Source: Enterococcus columbae | GTDB lineage: Bacteria > Bacillota > Bacilli > Lactobacillales > Enterococcaceae | DNA length: 64,000 nucleotides | Reading direction: 5' to 3' | Assembly (NCBI GenBank): GCA_020742395.1 | Contig: DYWZ01000061.1 | Span: 16,216 to 80,215, forward strand | Shown here: positions 10,337 through 21,844 of the stretch, one piece after another | Layout of the letters: each line of letters starts with the position of its first letter | Position numbering within the stretch: position 1 is the first letter of the stretch | The notes under the pieces: generated by a model | Database searches by the model: none | Told to the model about the DNA's origin: nothing | What the model saw: only the letters and a program-made list of their open reading frames with translations | Made by a program: the position numbers and the translations under genes

Positions 10337-10807
10337 ATGAAAAAGCGTCAAAATGTCCTTATTGGGTTAGTGTTACTCGTACTAATTATTGTTGGTGGTA
10401 TCATTTATCAAAAACAACAGCCTAAACAACAAGCTTCCTTTACCTTTAGTGTGAAGGAAAACGAAGGCCTTGAAATAGTTAGCACTGGAGTAAACCCTTC
10501 TAGTCAATCCATTCCGATTATCCAAATTGCCAAAGATACTACGCCAGTCACTGTCAAATATCGCTTAGACATTCAAGTAAAGACCGATCGCTATCAACTG
10601 ACCTTAACGAATTTAGACAGTAAGAGTAAAGAAAAAGTAAATAAACACACCTTAGATCAAAAATTTAAATATTCCGCTTTTGTAACAAGCAAAGCAAAAA
10701 ATCAATTAGGTTATATCATTCTGACAAATCAAAAAGATGAATTAAAGGAACCACAAAAAGCGACCAAAGGACAAGTTTGGCTGATTTCTAAAACCATTAC
10801 CAAATAA
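10337..10807 (+). CDS. Hypothetical protein with N-terminal membrane anchor
   Basis: 156 aa, RBS aaggagg, single N-terminal TM helix, followed by terminator. Confidence 0.7.
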   Translation: MKKRQNVLIGLVLLVLIIVGGIIYQKQQPKQQASFTFSVKENEGLEIVSTGVNPSSQSIPIIQIAKDTTPVTVKYRLDIQVKTDRYQLTLTNLDSKSKEKVNKHTLDQKFKYSAFVTSKAKNQLGYIILTNQKDELKEPQKATKGQVWLISKTITK

Positions 10808-10812
10808 CTCGC

Positions 10813-10858
10813 AAAGGCTGAATCTTCCTGACTAAATAAAGAAGACTCAGCCTTTTTT
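10813..10858 (+). terminator. Intrinsic terminator
   Basis: AAAGGCTGA...TCAGCCTTTTTT. Confidence 0.8.
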
Positions 10859-11041
10859 CAAGCTTTCTTTACTTTGCCCATTCATCTAAAACCATTGCAC
10901 CGAACAAGCAAAAATAAATACCTACTAACAAACGATTAATACAACCAGATTTTGAGGATTTTTAAATATAGCAATGATAAACACACCTACCACCTTATCC
11001 CTAATATTGAAATCATAAGCTATTTTGACATAATTAATTTG

Positions 11042-11105
11042 GAAAGTGATCCTGGTACCATCGGATCTTGTAACCCTGTGCTGACGGTCACTTTCTTTTT
11101 TTATA
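11042..11105 (+). terminator. Strong hairpin with U-tract in ORF-poor region (possible sRNA terminator)
   Basis: GAAAGTGA...TCACTTTC followed by TTTTTTT; no convincing upstream CDS. Confidence 0.5.
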
Positions 11106-11397
11106 TTCTCAGATATAATAGCCAACACGTTTCTAAAAGGTTGAAGGATAGGAATGCTCTCAACATTGAAACGATTCAGCAATCTAAGGCAAAAACAAGC
11201 AAATAAAAAAAACACCTAGATCATTCTAAGTGTCTTAAGGAATAGGTGGGACGGCCTTTTTCCACCTCTCAGATACCAGATTACTGATGCGTGTGCAACC
11301 GATATTTTTCTACTTCTATCCCTCAAATGCATTATACAACCACACTCATTCATTGAACCACTTGCACCAACTAAGCGAAAAAATAGCTCAAAAACTA

Positions 11398-11426
11398 TTG
11401 CACATATTTACCGTATACATCATAAT
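11398..11426 (+). promoter_or_regulatory. Sigma-A promoter of toxin mRNA
   Basis: TTGCAC-N17-CATAAT. Confidence 0.8.
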
Positions 11427-11536
11427 GTACTCATAAGGTTAGTAAAGTTAAAGACGGTTAGCAATTCTCATTTCTGGGGGTGGTGCTTATGAGTGTAACA
11501 ACTCTGCAACGCATTCTAAAGAAAGGAATTTGCAAG

Positions 11537-11623
11537 ATGTCTGTTTATGAAGCACTCAGCCTAATGATTGCTTTTGCAACGTTAATCGTGCTAGTGAACA
11601 ATAATAAAGACAATAAAAAATAG
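11537..11623 (+). CDS. Hol_Tox/TxpA-like type I toxin peptide
   Basis: MSVYEALSLMIAFATLIVLVNNNKDNKK*; RBS gaaagg; in-frame alternative upstream ATG at 11489. Confidence 0.8.
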   Translation: MSVYEALSLMIAFATLIVLVNNNKDNKK

Positions 11624-11660
11624 CCGTCTAAACTTTTAGCGAGGTTTTCGGCTATTTTTC
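11618..11660. terminator. Bidirectional terminator shared by toxin mRNA and antisense RNA
   Basis: AAATAGCCG...CGGCTATTT stem. Confidence 0.8.
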
Positions 11661-11710
11661 AATTAGTATAAAATCAAGCTACCGTCTTCAAACGGTGCTA
11701 ACCTTTTTCT
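11618..11710 (-). ncRNA. Putative antisense antitoxin RNA of the type I system
   Basis: Minus-strand promoter TTGCAC-N17-TATATT (11717-11745); shared bidirectional terminator 11618-11660; direct repeats shared with toxin mRNA 5' end. Confidence 0.75.
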
Positions 11711-11748
11711 ATTTACAATATATCATGTTTAGAAAAGAGGTGCAAGCG

Positions 11749-11931
11749 ATGCAATCAGAAAATAAACAAACCATCGCTAACCGTAAGTATAGAGAAAAGA
11801 ACAGAGAGAAAACCAATCAACAAGCTTATAAGCGATCAGGCAAACTATTCATTTTAAAATATGCCACTGAGGAAGATTTACAATTATTTGAAAGCTACAT
11901 TCAAGAAAGACGCGAACAATTAAAGGGCTAG
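11749..11931 (+). CDS. Small basic protein (60 aa), unknown function
   Basis: MQSENKQTIANRKYREKNREKTNQQAYKRSGKLFILKYATEEDLQLFESYIQERREQLKG; RBS aaagagg; own terminator downstream. Confidence 0.7.
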   Translation: MQSENKQTIANRKYREKNREKTNQQAYKRSGKLFILKYATEEDLQLFESYIQERREQLKG

Positions 11932-12142
11932 CCTATTTTTTCGGCTAACCCTTTTTTATATTCCAATATATCTATGCTTAGTAAAATTGAATAATGACTT
12001 TTCTGATTGCTTTCCTAGCGGTATCTTCAGAAATAGCTTGTCTTTAGGCTATTGCATATCTTGTATAACCTGTTAACCTATCATCATCAAAATATTTATG
12101 CTGCCCAAAAGCTAGCGACAACTCAAAAATATTGATCAATCA

Positions 12143-12253
12143 CTATTTGTTAGTATATTTACGCCATTCGTCTAAAATTGCTTGCATCTTTGAAAAGCCT
12201 AAAGCAAAGGCGCCGATACCTAGAATACCAAGCAACAAATATAACCAATCCAT
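12143..12253 (-). CDS. Unannotated 36-aa membrane peptide
   Basis: MDWLYLLLGILGIGAFALGFSKMQAILDEWRKYTNK*; RBS ggtgag; 18 nt downstream of the 12272..12538 gene. Confidence 0.5.
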   Translation of the reverse strand: MDWLYLLLGILGIGAFALGFSKMQAILDEWRKYTNK

Positions 12254-12271
12254 CTATCTCACCACTTTCTA

Positions 12272-12538
12272 TTATGGGGCAAAAGGTAAGCCAAATTTAA
12301 GCAATACAGTGACCAAAAGGACAAATAATAATGGACTTAGACCTAAAATAAATGAACAAATATTCCAAAAGCTACGTTCCTTTTTTTGAAGATAAAGAGC
12401 AGCTAAACAAACAACAATGGCCAAAAGACAAACAAACCATGTGCCAAAAGAAGAATCTGTCAAAAACAAACGTACACTTGGAATCCAAGTCAACGCAGCA
12501 ACCATTATCCCTAAAATAAATACAACATATTTCTTCAT
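12272..12538 (-). CDS. Small membrane protein (88 aa)
   Basis: MKKYVVFILGIMVAALTW...; RBS aggag upstream of ATG 12538. Confidence 0.6.
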   Translation of the reverse strand: MKKYVVFILGIMVAALTWIPSVRLFLTDSSFGTWFVCLLAIVVCLAALYLQKKERSFWNICSFILGLSPLLFVLLVTVLLKFGLPFAP

Positions 12539-12682
12539 CAAACCACTCCTTTTTAAATACACATTTATTTGTTGAATTTGTAGCACTATTCCTATCATTA
12601 TTATACATCATATTTATTTATATTGGAAATATTTTTAAAAAACAGAAAAGATTCCTAGCTAATTTTTCATTTAGCCACTTTT

Positions 12683-12734
12683 CTCACGCAACCACTGCAC
12701 AAATTTAAAAATTTATGCAGTGGTTTTGCGTGAA
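12683..12734. repeat. Long inverted repeat (hairpin)
   Basis: CACGCAACCACTGCA ... TGCAGTGGTTTTGCGTG, 15 paired bases with a 2-nt bulge, AT-rich loop. Confidence 0.7.
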
Positions 12735-13042
12735 ATTTTGTTATACGCAATTTTTACGCCCACGAAAAAAAGGCTATCCCCATTTTAAAAAGGATAGACT
12801 TTTTTCTCATCAATATTATAAGCTTTGGACTTACATCAATCTAGTAAAGCGAATACGACTTCACCTATCAAGGTGAACAGACATTCAACTATCTCCACTA
12901 CAAAATTCGCCTTATACTTACCCTCCATCGCCGATACACTCCTAATAGTATTGCTACTTAGATTATAGCAAGGCTTTATGAACCATGCCTAAGTCTTAAG
13001 ACAGAAATCTTAAGTCAATTTCAACACTTTCAAAGCCATCAC

Positions 13043-13075
13043 AAAAAAAGCCCAGGAATCATCCTGGACTTTTTG
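13043..13075 (-). terminator. rpoBC operon terminator
   Basis: AAAGCCCAGGA...TCCTGGACTTTTT. Confidence 0.85.
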
Positions 13076-13090
13076 AATAGTTCATTGATT

Positions 13091-16000
13091 TTATAGTAAA
13101 TCATTATTATTTAAAGCATCCTCAGCAGCTAGCTGTGCTTCAATATCTGAAATACTGTAAACATTTTTGCTAGTTAAAGTAGCTTCTTTTGGTTCCATAT
13201 TACGGTAACGAGGCATACCTGTACCAGCAGGAATAATCTTACCGATGATAACATTTTCCTTCAAGCCTAGTAATGGATCTTTCTTACCACGGATAGCCGC
13301 ATCAGTTAACACACGAGTTGTTTCTTGGAATGAAGCAGCAGATAAGAAGCTGTTTGTTTCCAATGATGCTTTGGTAATACCTAGTAAGACTGGGCGAGAA
13401 GTTGCGGGGATACCACCGTTAACGATTGTTTCGTAGTTTTGGTCTTTGAAGTCAGCAATATCCATCAAAGTACCTGGTAAGATATTGGTATCACCTGGAT
13501 CCATCACACGTACTTTACGTAGCATTTGACGAACCATTACTTCGATGTGTTTATCGCCGATTTCTACCCCTTGCATACGGTATACACGTTGTACTTCACG
13601 TAATAGGTAAGTTTCAACGGAGATAACATCGCGAACTTGCAATAACTGTTTAGGATCAATTGAACCTTCTGTTAATGGTTGACCACGGTGTACGATATCG
13701 CCTTGAGCAACTTTCATACGTGCAGTAAACGGTACAGTATAAGTACGAGTATCGGTTTTCCCTTTGATGGTTACTTCTTTCGTACGAGTTGAAGCTTCTT
13801 CGTTAATCTCGATGACTTCACCAGTTACTTCAGTAATAACGGCTTGCCCTTTAGGATTACGTGCTTCAAAAATTTCTTGGACACGAGGAAGACCTTGAGT
13901 GATATCATCTCCGGCAACCCCACCGGTATGGAAAGTACGCATGGTTAACTGTGTACCTGGTTCACCGATTGATTGCGCAGCGATTGTTCCAACTGCTTCC
14001 CCTACTTCAACTTCGCTACCAGTAGCCAAGTTACGGCCGTAGCAGTGTTTACATACCCCGTGACGAGTGTTGCATGTAAAGACTGAACGAATCGTTACTT
14101 CTTCGATACCAGCATCCACGATTTGTTTGGCGATATCTTCAGTAATCAATTCATTTGAACCGATAATCACTTCACCAGTATTTGGATTTACCACTGATTT
14201 ACGAGTATAACGACCAATCATACGTTCTTCTAGAGACTCAATAGTTTCATTACCTTCTTTAATCGCAGTAATCACTAAACCACGATCAGTACCACAATCA
14301 TCTTCACGGATGATTACGTCTTGAGCAACGTCAACCAAACGACGAGTTAAGTAACCTGAGTCAGCAGTCTTCAAGGCAGTATCGGTCATTCCTTTACGAG
14401 CACCGTGAGTTGAGATAAACATTTCCAAGACAGATAATCCTTCACGGAAATTAGAGATAATTGGTAATTCCATGATTCGACCATTTGGTGCGGCCATCAA
14501 ACCACGCATTCCGGCAAGCTGAGTAAAGTTAGAGATGTTACCACGAGCTCCAGAATCTGACATCATGTAAATTGGGTTATGTGATTCTAATCCTTCCATC
14601 AGTTTTTGTTGGATTTGGTCTTTGGCTGCATTCCAAACACCGATTACACGTTCATATCGTTCGTCATCAGTAATCAAACCACGACGGAATGTACGAGTGA
14701 TATTATCAACTTGTTTGTGGGCATTTTCGATAATGTCATGTTTTTCATGTAATACCATAATATCGGCAATCCCTACGGTAATACCTGCTAATGTAGAATG
14801 TTTGTAACCTAAGTCTTTCATTCTATCTAGCATATGAGAAGTTTCAGTAACTTTGAAACGTTTGAATACTTCAGCGATAATATTTCCTAAGTCTTTTTTC
14901 TTAAATGGTGATACCAAGGATTGACTTTCAATCATCGCTTTAATATCTGTACCAGGTTCAACAAAGTATTTATCTGGTGTTTGAACCGTTAAATTAAAGC
15001 CACTTGGTTCGTTTAGATAAGGGAATTCTTGTGGCATGATTGAGTTAAAGATAATCTTACCAACTGTAGTTACCATTAATTTAGATTTTTGTTCATCAGT
15101 AAATGGTTTATCCCCTAAAGTATTTGGATTTACAGCGATACGTGAGTGTAAATGTACATAACCATTACGCCATGCAGTTACTGCTTCATCCATATCACGG
15201 AAGATCATCCCTTCGCCTTCGCGACCGGCTTCTTCCATTGTTAGGTAGTAGTTACCTAAGACCATATCTTGAGATGGTGTAACGACTGGTTTACCATCTT
15301 TAGGGTTCAAGATATTTTGTGCCGCTAACATCAACATTCTAGCTTCGGCTTGCGCTTCTTCATTTAATGGTACGTGAACCGCCATTTGGTCACCGTCAAA
15401 GTCGGCATTGTAGGCTTCACATACTAATGGGTGCAAACGAATGGCACGACCTTCAACCAAGACTGGTTCAAAGGCTTGGATACCTAAACGGTGCAAGGTA
15501 GGTGCGCGGTTAAGTAGTACTGGGTGTTCTTTGATTACGTCTTCTAAAACACCCCAGACTTCATCTTCTTGACGTTCAATCTTACGTTTTGCATTTTTAA
15601 TATTCGAAGCTAATTCACGTTTTACCAATTCATGCATTAAGAATGGTTTAAATAATTCAATCGCCATTTCTTTTGGTAAACCACATTGATACATCTTCAA
15701 GAATGGACCAACAACGATAACAGAACGTCCTGAATAGTCTACACGTTTACCAAGTAAGTTTTGACGGAAACGACCTTGTTTCCCTTTTAGCATGTGAGAC
15801 AATGATTTCAATGGACGGTTACCAGGACCAGTTACTGGACGGCCACGACGACCATTATCAATCAACGCATCCACAGCTTCTTGTAACATACGTTTTTCGT
15901 TTTGAACAATAATATTTGGCGCATTTAAGTCCAATAAACGTTTTAGACGATTATTACGGTTAATTACGCGACGGTATAAATCATTCAAATCAGAAGTAGC

Positions 16001-16747
16001 AAAACGGCCACCTTCTAATTGAACCATTGGACGTAAATCAGGTGGAATAACAGGAATTACATCCATTACCATCCAACTTGGTTTATTGCCAGATGAACGG
16101 AAGGCTTCTAAAATATCCAAGCGACGGATAGCACGTGTACGTTTTTGACCTGACGCACTCTTTAATTCTTCTTTTAATTCAGCTACTTCGGCTTCTAAAT
16201 CTACGCCGTCTAATAATTGTTTAACAGCTTCAGCACCCATCGCAGCAGTAAATTCTTGACCGTATTGTTCACGTTTTTCACGATATTCACGTTCAGTCAA
16301 TAATTGTTTCTTTTCAAGGCTGGTATTACCTGGATCAATTACCACATAAGAAGCAAAATAGATAATTTCTTCTAACGCACGTGGACTCATATCTAAAACT
16401 AAGCCCATACGAGAAGGAATACCTTTGAAATACCAAATATGTGATACTGGGGCAGCTAACTCAATATGTCCCATACGTTCACGGCGAACTTTAGAACGTG
16501 TTACTTCTACACCACAACGGTCACAAGTAATCCCTTTGTAACGAATACGTTTATATTTTCCACAAGCACATTCCCAGTCTTTAGTTGGACCGAAAATACG
16601 TTCATCAAATAACCCTTCACGTTCAGGTTTTAAGGTACGATAATTAATGGTTTCTGGTTTTTTTACTTCACCAAAAGACCAGCTTCTGATTTTTTCGGGA
16701 GAAGCCAAACCTATTTGCATACTTTCGAATTTATTTACATCGATCAA
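13091..16747 (-). CDS. rpoC: DNA-directed RNA polymerase subunit beta'
   Basis: [15 protein letters not shown], Zn-binding CxCGKYKR...CDRCGVEV. Confidence 0.99.
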   Translation of the reverse strand: MIDVNKFESMQIGLASPEKIRSWSFGEVKKPETINYRTLKPEREGLFDERIFGPTKDWECACGKYKRIRYKGITCDRCGVEVTRSKVRRERMGHIELAAPVSHIWYFKGIPSRMGLVLDMSPRALEEIIYFASYVVIDPGNTSLEKKQLLTEREYREKREQYGQEFTAAMGAEAVKQLLDGVDLEAEVAELKEELKSASGQKRTRAIRRLDILEAFRSSGNKPSWMVMDVIPVIPPDLRPMVQLEGGRFATSDLNDLYRRVINRNNRLKRLLDLNAPNIIVQNEKRMLQEAVDALIDNGRRGRPVTGPGNRPLKSLSHMLKGKQGRFRQNLLGKRVDYSGRSVIVVGPFLKMYQCGLPKEMAIELFKPFLMHELVKRELASNIKNAKRKIERQEDEVWGVLEDVIKEHPVLLNRAPTLHRLGIQAFEPVLVEGRAIRLHPLVCEAYNADFDGDQMAVHVPLNEEAQAEARMLMLAAQNILNPKDGKPVVTPSQDMVLGNYYLTMEEAGREGEGMIFRDMDEAVTAWRNGYVHLHSRIAVNPNTLGDKPFTDEQKSKLMVTTVGKIIFNSIMPQEFPYLNEPSGFNLTVQTPDKYFVEPGTDIKAMIESQSLVSPFKKKDLGNIIAEVFKRFKVTETSHMLDRMKDLGYKHSTLAGITVGIADIMVLHEKHDIIENAHKQVDNITRTFRRGLITDDERYERVIGVWNAAKDQIQQKLMEGLESHNPIYMMSDSGARGNISNFTQLAGMRGLMAAPNGRIMELPIISNFREGLSVLEMFISTHGARKGMTDTALKTADSGYLTRRLVDVAQDVIIREDDCGTDRGLVITAIKEGNETIESLEERMIGRYTRKSVVNPNTGEVIIGSNELITEDIAKQIVDAGIEEVTIRSVFTCNTRHGVCKHCYGRNLATGSEVEVGEAVGTIAAQSIGEPGTQLTMRTFHTGGVAGDDITQGLPRVQEIFEARNPKGQAVITEVTGEVIEINEEASTRTKEVTIKGKTDTRTYTVPFTARMKVAQGDIVHRGQPLTEGSIDPKQLLQVRDVISVETYLLREVQRVYRMQGVEIGDKHIEVMVRQMLRKVRVMDPGDTNILPGTLMDIADFKDQNYETIVNGGIPATSRPVLLGITKASLETNSFLSAASFQETTRVLTDAAIRGKKDPLLGLKENVIIGKIIPAGTGMPRYRNMEPKEATLTSKNVYSISDIEAQLAAEDALNNNDLL

Positions 16748-16851
16748 AAGGGGTTCCCTCCATTTCCTTTACTAGCTCGATTCAAACAGGATGAAGGGAA
16801 AACAAGCAATCTAATTAGATTGCTCGTTCTTCCTTCAAGCTTTATTAATTA

Positions 16852-19800
16852 CTACTCTTCAAATGACTCATCATCATCATCTAGCTGACTAGCTGCCAAT
16901 GCTTCTTCTTCAGCTAATTGTTGTGCTTCTTGTTGCGCTTTTTGTTTTTCAGCAAACTTAGTTAGCGCATCAACAGTGATTAAATCATCGTCGTCATCCA
17001 TATCACGAAGTTCAATTTCTTGATCATCGATGTCTAATACACGCATATCTAAACCTAATGATTGTAATTCTTTAACTAATACGCGGAATGATTCAGGAAC
17101 ACCTGGTTTTGGAATAGGTTCTCCTTTAACAATCGCTTCATAAGTTTTCACACGACCAACCACGTCATCAGATTTGTACGTTAAGATTTCTTGTAGGGTA
17201 TAGGCAGCACCATAAGCTTCTAAGGCCCAAACTTCCATCTCACCAAAACGTTGTCCACCAAATTGCGCTTTACCGCCAAGTGGTTGTTGGGTAACTAATG
17301 AGTATGGTCCAATTGAACGAGCGTGCAATTTATCATCAACCATGTGGGCTAGTTTAATCATATACATAACCCCAACAGAGATACGTCCATCGAATGGTTC
17401 ACCTGTACGGCCATCATAAAGAATGGTTTTCGCATCACGCGCTAAACCGGCTTCACGAACCGTTTCCCATACATCCGCATCACGCGCACCATCAAATACT
17501 GGCGTAGCTACGTGGATACCTAACGCACGCGCAGCCATACCTAAGTGTAACTCTAATACTTGTCCGATATTCATCCGTGATGGCACCCCTAAAGGATTCA
17601 ACATGATATCGACTGGTGTTCCATCTGGTAAGAATGGCATGTCTTCTTCCGGCATAATACGGGAAACAACCCCTTTATTACCGTGACGACCGGCCATTTT
17701 ATCTCCTTCGTGAATCTTACGTTTTTGAACAATGTAGACACGAACTAACATATTCACACCTGGTGATAATTCATCGCCTGCTTCGCGAGTAAAGATCTTA
17801 ACATCATGGACAATACCGCCACCACCGTGAGGAACACGTAGAGAAGTATCACGAACTTCACGGGCTTTTTCACCAAAGATAGCGTGTAATAAACGTTCTT
17901 CAGCAGATAACTCAGTTACCCCTTTAGGCGTTACTTTACCAACTAATAAGTCACCATCTTTAACTTCAGCACCAATGCGGATAATACCCATTTCATCAAG
18001 GTTTTTCAGTGCATCTTCACCCACGTTTGGAATTTCACGGGTAATTTCTTCAGGTCCTAATTTAGTATCACGTGCTTCTGATTCATATTCTTCAATATGC
18101 ACAGAAGTATAAACGTCATCTTTAACTAAACGACGGCTCATGATAATCGCATCTTCATAGTTATAACCTTCCCATGTCATGAAGGCAACCAATACGTTTT
18201 GACCTAAAGCCATTTCACCATTTTCCATTGATGGACCATCAGCTAAGATATCGCCACGTTCAACTTTTTCACCCAAAACAACTAATGGACGTTGGTTGTA
18301 ACTAGTTCCTGAGTTAGAACGACGGAATTTAGTTATTTGATAAATATCTAAAGTACCGTCTTCTCGTCGAACACGAATTTCACGAGCATCCACATACTCG
18401 ACGACACCATCATGTTTACATAATAATGCGGCACCTGAGTCATGAGCTGATTTATATTCCATACCAGTACCTACCCAAGGTGCTTTAGGGTTGATTAGTG
18501 GCACAGCTTGACGTTGCATGTTCGCCCCCATCAAGGCACGGTTAGAGTCATCATTTTCTAAGAAAGGAATACATGCAGTCGCCACCGCAACTACTTGCTT
18601 AGGTGATACGTCCATGTAATCTACTTTTTCAACGGCTACTTCTAAGTTTTCACTGGTTGCACGTGCCATAACAACTGGTTCAGCAAAGGTACCATCTTCA
18701 TTTAATTTACTGTTGGCTTGGGCTACAACATAGTGGTCTTCGATATCGGCAGTTAAGTAGTCGATTTGATCAGTTACTCGACCAGTTTCACGGTCTACTC
18801 GACGATAAGGGGTTTCGATAAAACCGTATTTATTTACTTTCGCATAAGAAGCCAAACTATTGATCAGACCAATGTTTGGACCTTCTGGTGTTTCGATTGG
18901 ACACATACGACCATAGTGAGAGTAGTGTACGTCACGAACTTCATAACCAGCACGGTCACGAGTCAAACCACCAGGCCCTAAGGCAGATAGACGACGTTTG
19001 TGGGCTAACTCACTTAGCGGGTTAGTTTGGTCCATGAATTGTGATAATTGAGAAGAACCAAAGAATTCTTTGATGCTTGCCACTACTGGACGAATGTTAA
19101 TTAATTGTTGTGGCGTTAAGGTTTCAGTGTCTTGAATCGACATTCTTTCACGTACCACACGTTCCATACGAGCTAGACCAATACGGAATTGGTTTTGTAA
19201 TAATTCACCTACTGAACGAATACGACGGTTTCCTAAGTGGTCGATATCATCTACTTTACCGATTCCTTCCATTAAGTTTAGGAAGTAGCTCATGCTTGCG
19301 ATAATATCAGCAGGACGAATCGTACGAACGTTCATATCTGGATAGGCATTCCCAATCACGTTAATCTCACGTTCTGGGTCACGTGGAGAGAACACTTTAA
19401 TCACTTGAACGGTCATTGGATCAGTTACTACCCCATCTTCAGAAGGATAGTACGTCACGCTATTTAGACCATTTTCTAATTGCTCAGCGATACTATCAAT
19501 CACTTGGTGGGTTAAAACAGTACCTTTTTCAACTAAAATTTCACCCGTTTCAGGATCAACTAAAGTTTCAGCTAAGGTTAAGTTTAATAAACGTGTCTTT
19601 AAGTCTAATTTTTTGTTGACTTTATAACGACCAACTGCTGCTAGGTCGTAACGTTTTGGATCGAAGAAACGAGCATTTAAAAGATTTCGTGAGCTGTCAG
19701 CTGTTTTTGGTTCACCTGGACGTAGACGTTCATAAATATCTTTTAAGCCTTCTTCTGTACGAGAATCACTAGCATTTTTGTGTAAATCTTTTTCTACTGT

Positions 19801-20466
19801 ATTGCGTAATGATTCGCTATCACCAAAGATTTCAAAAATAGTGTCATCTGAACCAAAACCTAATGCACGAACTAAAACAGTTAATGGGATTTTACGTGTA
19901 CGGTCAATACGTACATAAGAAATATCCTTGCTATCTGTTTCCATTTCTAACCATGCACCACGGTTTGGAATCACAGTAGATCCGAAACCTTCTTTACCAT
20001 TTTTATCTACTTTGCCATGGAAATATACACCTGGTGAACGAACTAATTGTGAAACAATTACACGTTCTGCCCCGTTGATGATAAATGTACCTTGTTCTGT
20101 CATTAGTGGGAAATCACCAAAGAAAACTTCTTGTGATTTAATTTCGCCAGTTTCTCGATTAGTTAAACGTAAAGTTACATGTAAAGGTGCAGAATAGTTT
20201 GCATCATGTGCACGGGCTTCATCTACATTGTACTTAGGTGTCTTCAACTCATAATCTACGAATTCTAATGATAAATTACCGTTAAAATCTTCAATCGGTA
20301 AAATATCTTCAAACATTTCTCGTAATCCTTCATCTAAAAACCATTGGTAAGAATCTGTTTGAATTTCAATCAAATTCGGTAATTCCAATACTTCACTGAT
20401 ACGTGCGAAACTTCTACGTTCGCGGTGCTTACCGTATTTTACTACGTGTCCAGCCAAGCTCTTCAC
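16852..20466 (-). CDS. rpoB: DNA-directed RNA polymerase subunit beta
   Basis: [33 protein letters not shown] and other conserved RpoB blocks. Confidence 0.99.
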   Translation of the reverse strand: MKSLAGHVVKYGKHRERRSFARISEVLELPNLIEIQTDSYQWFLDEGLREMFEDILPIEDFNGNLSLEFVDYELKTPKYNVDEARAHDANYSAPLHVTLRLTNRETGEIKSQEVFFGDFPLMTEQGTFIINGAERVIVSQLVRSPGVYFHGKVDKNGKEGFGSTVIPNRGAWLEMETDSKDISYVRIDRTRKIPLTVLVRALGFGSDDTIFEIFGDSESLRNTVEKDLHKNASDSRTEEGLKDIYERLRPGEPKTADSSRNLLNARFFDPKRYDLAAVGRYKVNKKLDLKTRLLNLTLAETLVDPETGEILVEKGTVLTHQVIDSIAEQLENGLNSVTYYPSEDGVVTDPMTVQVIKVFSPRDPEREINVIGNAYPDMNVRTIRPADIIASMSYFLNLMEGIGKVDDIDHLGNRRIRSVGELLQNQFRIGLARMERVVRERMSIQDTETLTPQQLINIRPVVASIKEFFGSSQLSQFMDQTNPLSELAHKRRLSALGPGGLTRDRAGYEVRDVHYSHYGRMCPIETPEGPNIGLINSLASYAKVNKYGFIETPYRRVDRETGRVTDQIDYLTADIEDHYVVAQANSKLNEDGTFAEPVVMARATSENLEVAVEKVDYMDVSPKQVVAVATACIPFLENDDSNRALMGANMQRQAVPLINPKAPWVGTGMEYKSAHDSGAALLCKHDGVVEYVDAREIRVRREDGTLDIYQITKFRRSNSGTSYNQRPLVVLGEKVERGDILADGPSMENGEMALGQNVLVAFMTWEGYNYEDAIIMSRRLVKDDVYTSVHIEEYESEARDTKLGPEEITREIPNVGEDALKNLDEMGIIRIGAEVKDGDLLVGKVTPKGVTELSAEERLLHAIFGEKAREVRDTSLRVPHGGGGIVHDVKIFTREAGDELSPGVNMLVRVYIVQKRKIHEGDKMAGRHGNKGVVSRIMPEEDMPFLPDGTPVDIMLNPLGVPSRMNIGQVLELHLGMAARALGIHVATPVFDGARDADVWETVREAGLARDAKTILYDGRTGEPFDGRISVGVMYMIKLAHMVDDKLHARSIGPYSLVTQQPLGGKAQFGGQRFGEMEVWALEAYGAAYTLQEILTYKSDDVVGRVKTYEAIVKGEPIPKPGVPESFRVLVKELQSLGLDMRVLDIDDQEIELRDMDDDDDLITVDALTKFAEKQKAQQEAQQLAEEEALAASQLDDDDESFEE

Positions 20467-20834
20467 CCCTTCAAAAATCTTTCAAAATAGCTATCAAGCA
20501 ATATTACATTTTTGTTACAAAAAATAAATTTAGGTAACAAAGCGTATTTTTTGCGGCTTTAAGACAAAAAAAAATCAAAAATAGCAAGCCATGAAAAAAG
20601 CTGTTCTATTTTTGTTTTTCCTTATTTTACAGCCGAAACGGACAATATTTCGTTCCTACTGATAATACTTTTTGATAGTTTTTGCATCTATATATTATAG
20701 ATAGAAATGATAGAATTGTCAAGCTTTCACTTGGTTTTCAGCAAACTTTTCCAAACCTTTTCTTTCATACTAGATCTACCCATTTTGTGGTAAAATACAA
20801 GAAATAACATCAGCGACAAGGACGTGCTTTCTTA

Positions 20835-21791
20835 ATGAATACCAAGCAAAAAATCTTAGCCTATATGCGTGAGCATCAACAAATCATCTCTGGTGAAAAA
20901 TTAGCCAATGAGCTACAGGTTTCCAGAACAGCGATTTGGAAAGCAATACGCGAATTAGAAAAAAGCGGCTATCATTTTGATCATTTAGCTAATGGTTATC
21001 GTTTATTACCTAGTGATTTGATTGAACCAGCTTTAATCAGTAATCCTTATCTAACTGAGGAAATGATTTTTTACCGAGCATCGACCGTTTCAACCATGCA
21101 AGATGCTAAAACTGCCGCCATCAATAATCAATTGAAACAAGGATTGTTTATTGCTGATGAACAAACGCAAGGGCACGGACGTTTTGGTCGTCAATTTTTC
21201 TCACCAAACGGCCAGATTTATATGAGTTTATTACTTTCACCAAATCAGCATTTTCAAGAATTACCCCAATATACACTCTTATCAGCAGTCGCTGTAGCTA
21301 GTGCAATTGATCAGTTGGTCGGTGAAAAAACCACCATCAAATGGGTAAATGATATTTTTATCAATCAAAAGAAAGTCTGTGGAATCTTAACTGAGGCCAT
21401 TAGCGATTTTGAAAGTCAACGAATTAGCCATGTAATTATCGGTATAGGAATTAATTTTTTTATTGAACAAGAAAAATTTCCAGAAGATTTACGCCAAAAA
21501 GTTACCGCCTTATTCCACCAACAACCAACGATTACACGTAATGAATTAATTCGGCTGATTTGGCAAAATTTCTTTGAATTATGCGCAGCCTTACCCGATA
21601 CGCACTATTTAGAGTACTATCGACAAAAATCATTCGTGCTGGGTAAAAAAGTAAGTTTCCAACAAAATGGGCAAACCATTTCCGGAAAAGCCAAAGCCAT
21701 TACTGATAATGGTGAATTAGTGGTAGAAACTCCCACGCAAACATACTACTTATCTTCTGGTGAAATTAGCTTAGAAAAAATTGAAGATTAA
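20835..21791 (+). CDS. birA: Bifunctional biotin-[acetyl-CoA-carboxylase] ligase/biotin operon repressor
   Basis: N-terminal HTH, GHGRFGRQFFSP, KWVNDIF. Confidence 0.95.
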   Translation: MNTKQKILAYMREHQQIISGEKLANELQVSRTAIWKAIRELEKSGYHFDHLANGYRLLPSDLIEPALISNPYLTEEMIFYRASTVSTMQDAKTAAINNQLKQGLFIADEQTQGHGRFGRQFFSPNGQIYMSLLLSPNQHFQELPQYTLLSAVAVASAIDQLVGEKTTIKWVNDIFINQKKVCGILTEAISDFESQRISHVIIGIGINFFIEQEKFPEDLRQKVTALFHQQPTITRNELIRLIWQNFFELCAALPDTHYLEYYRQKSFVLGKKVSFQQNGQTISGKAKAITDNGELVVETPTQTYYLSSGEISLEKIED

Positions 21792-21844
21792 ACGAAAAAA
21801 GCAGTTGCTCTATATAAAAATTAAGGCAACTGCTTTTTACTAAA

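Noticed and set aside
10925-11215. Overlapping ORFs 10925..11215 (-) and 10952..11206 (+)
   Set aside because: Neither has a convincing RBS or recognisable family; region contains a terminator hairpin.
19000-19100. Rifampicin-resistance substitution in RpoB
   Set aside because: The cluster reads [30 protein letters not shown], with wild-type D, H and S at the usual resistance positions.
18766-19619. ORFs on the strand opposite rpoB (and likewise opposite rpoC, copA, clpC)
   Set aside because: Chance antisense frames within strongly conserved genes; no RBS or recognisable domains.
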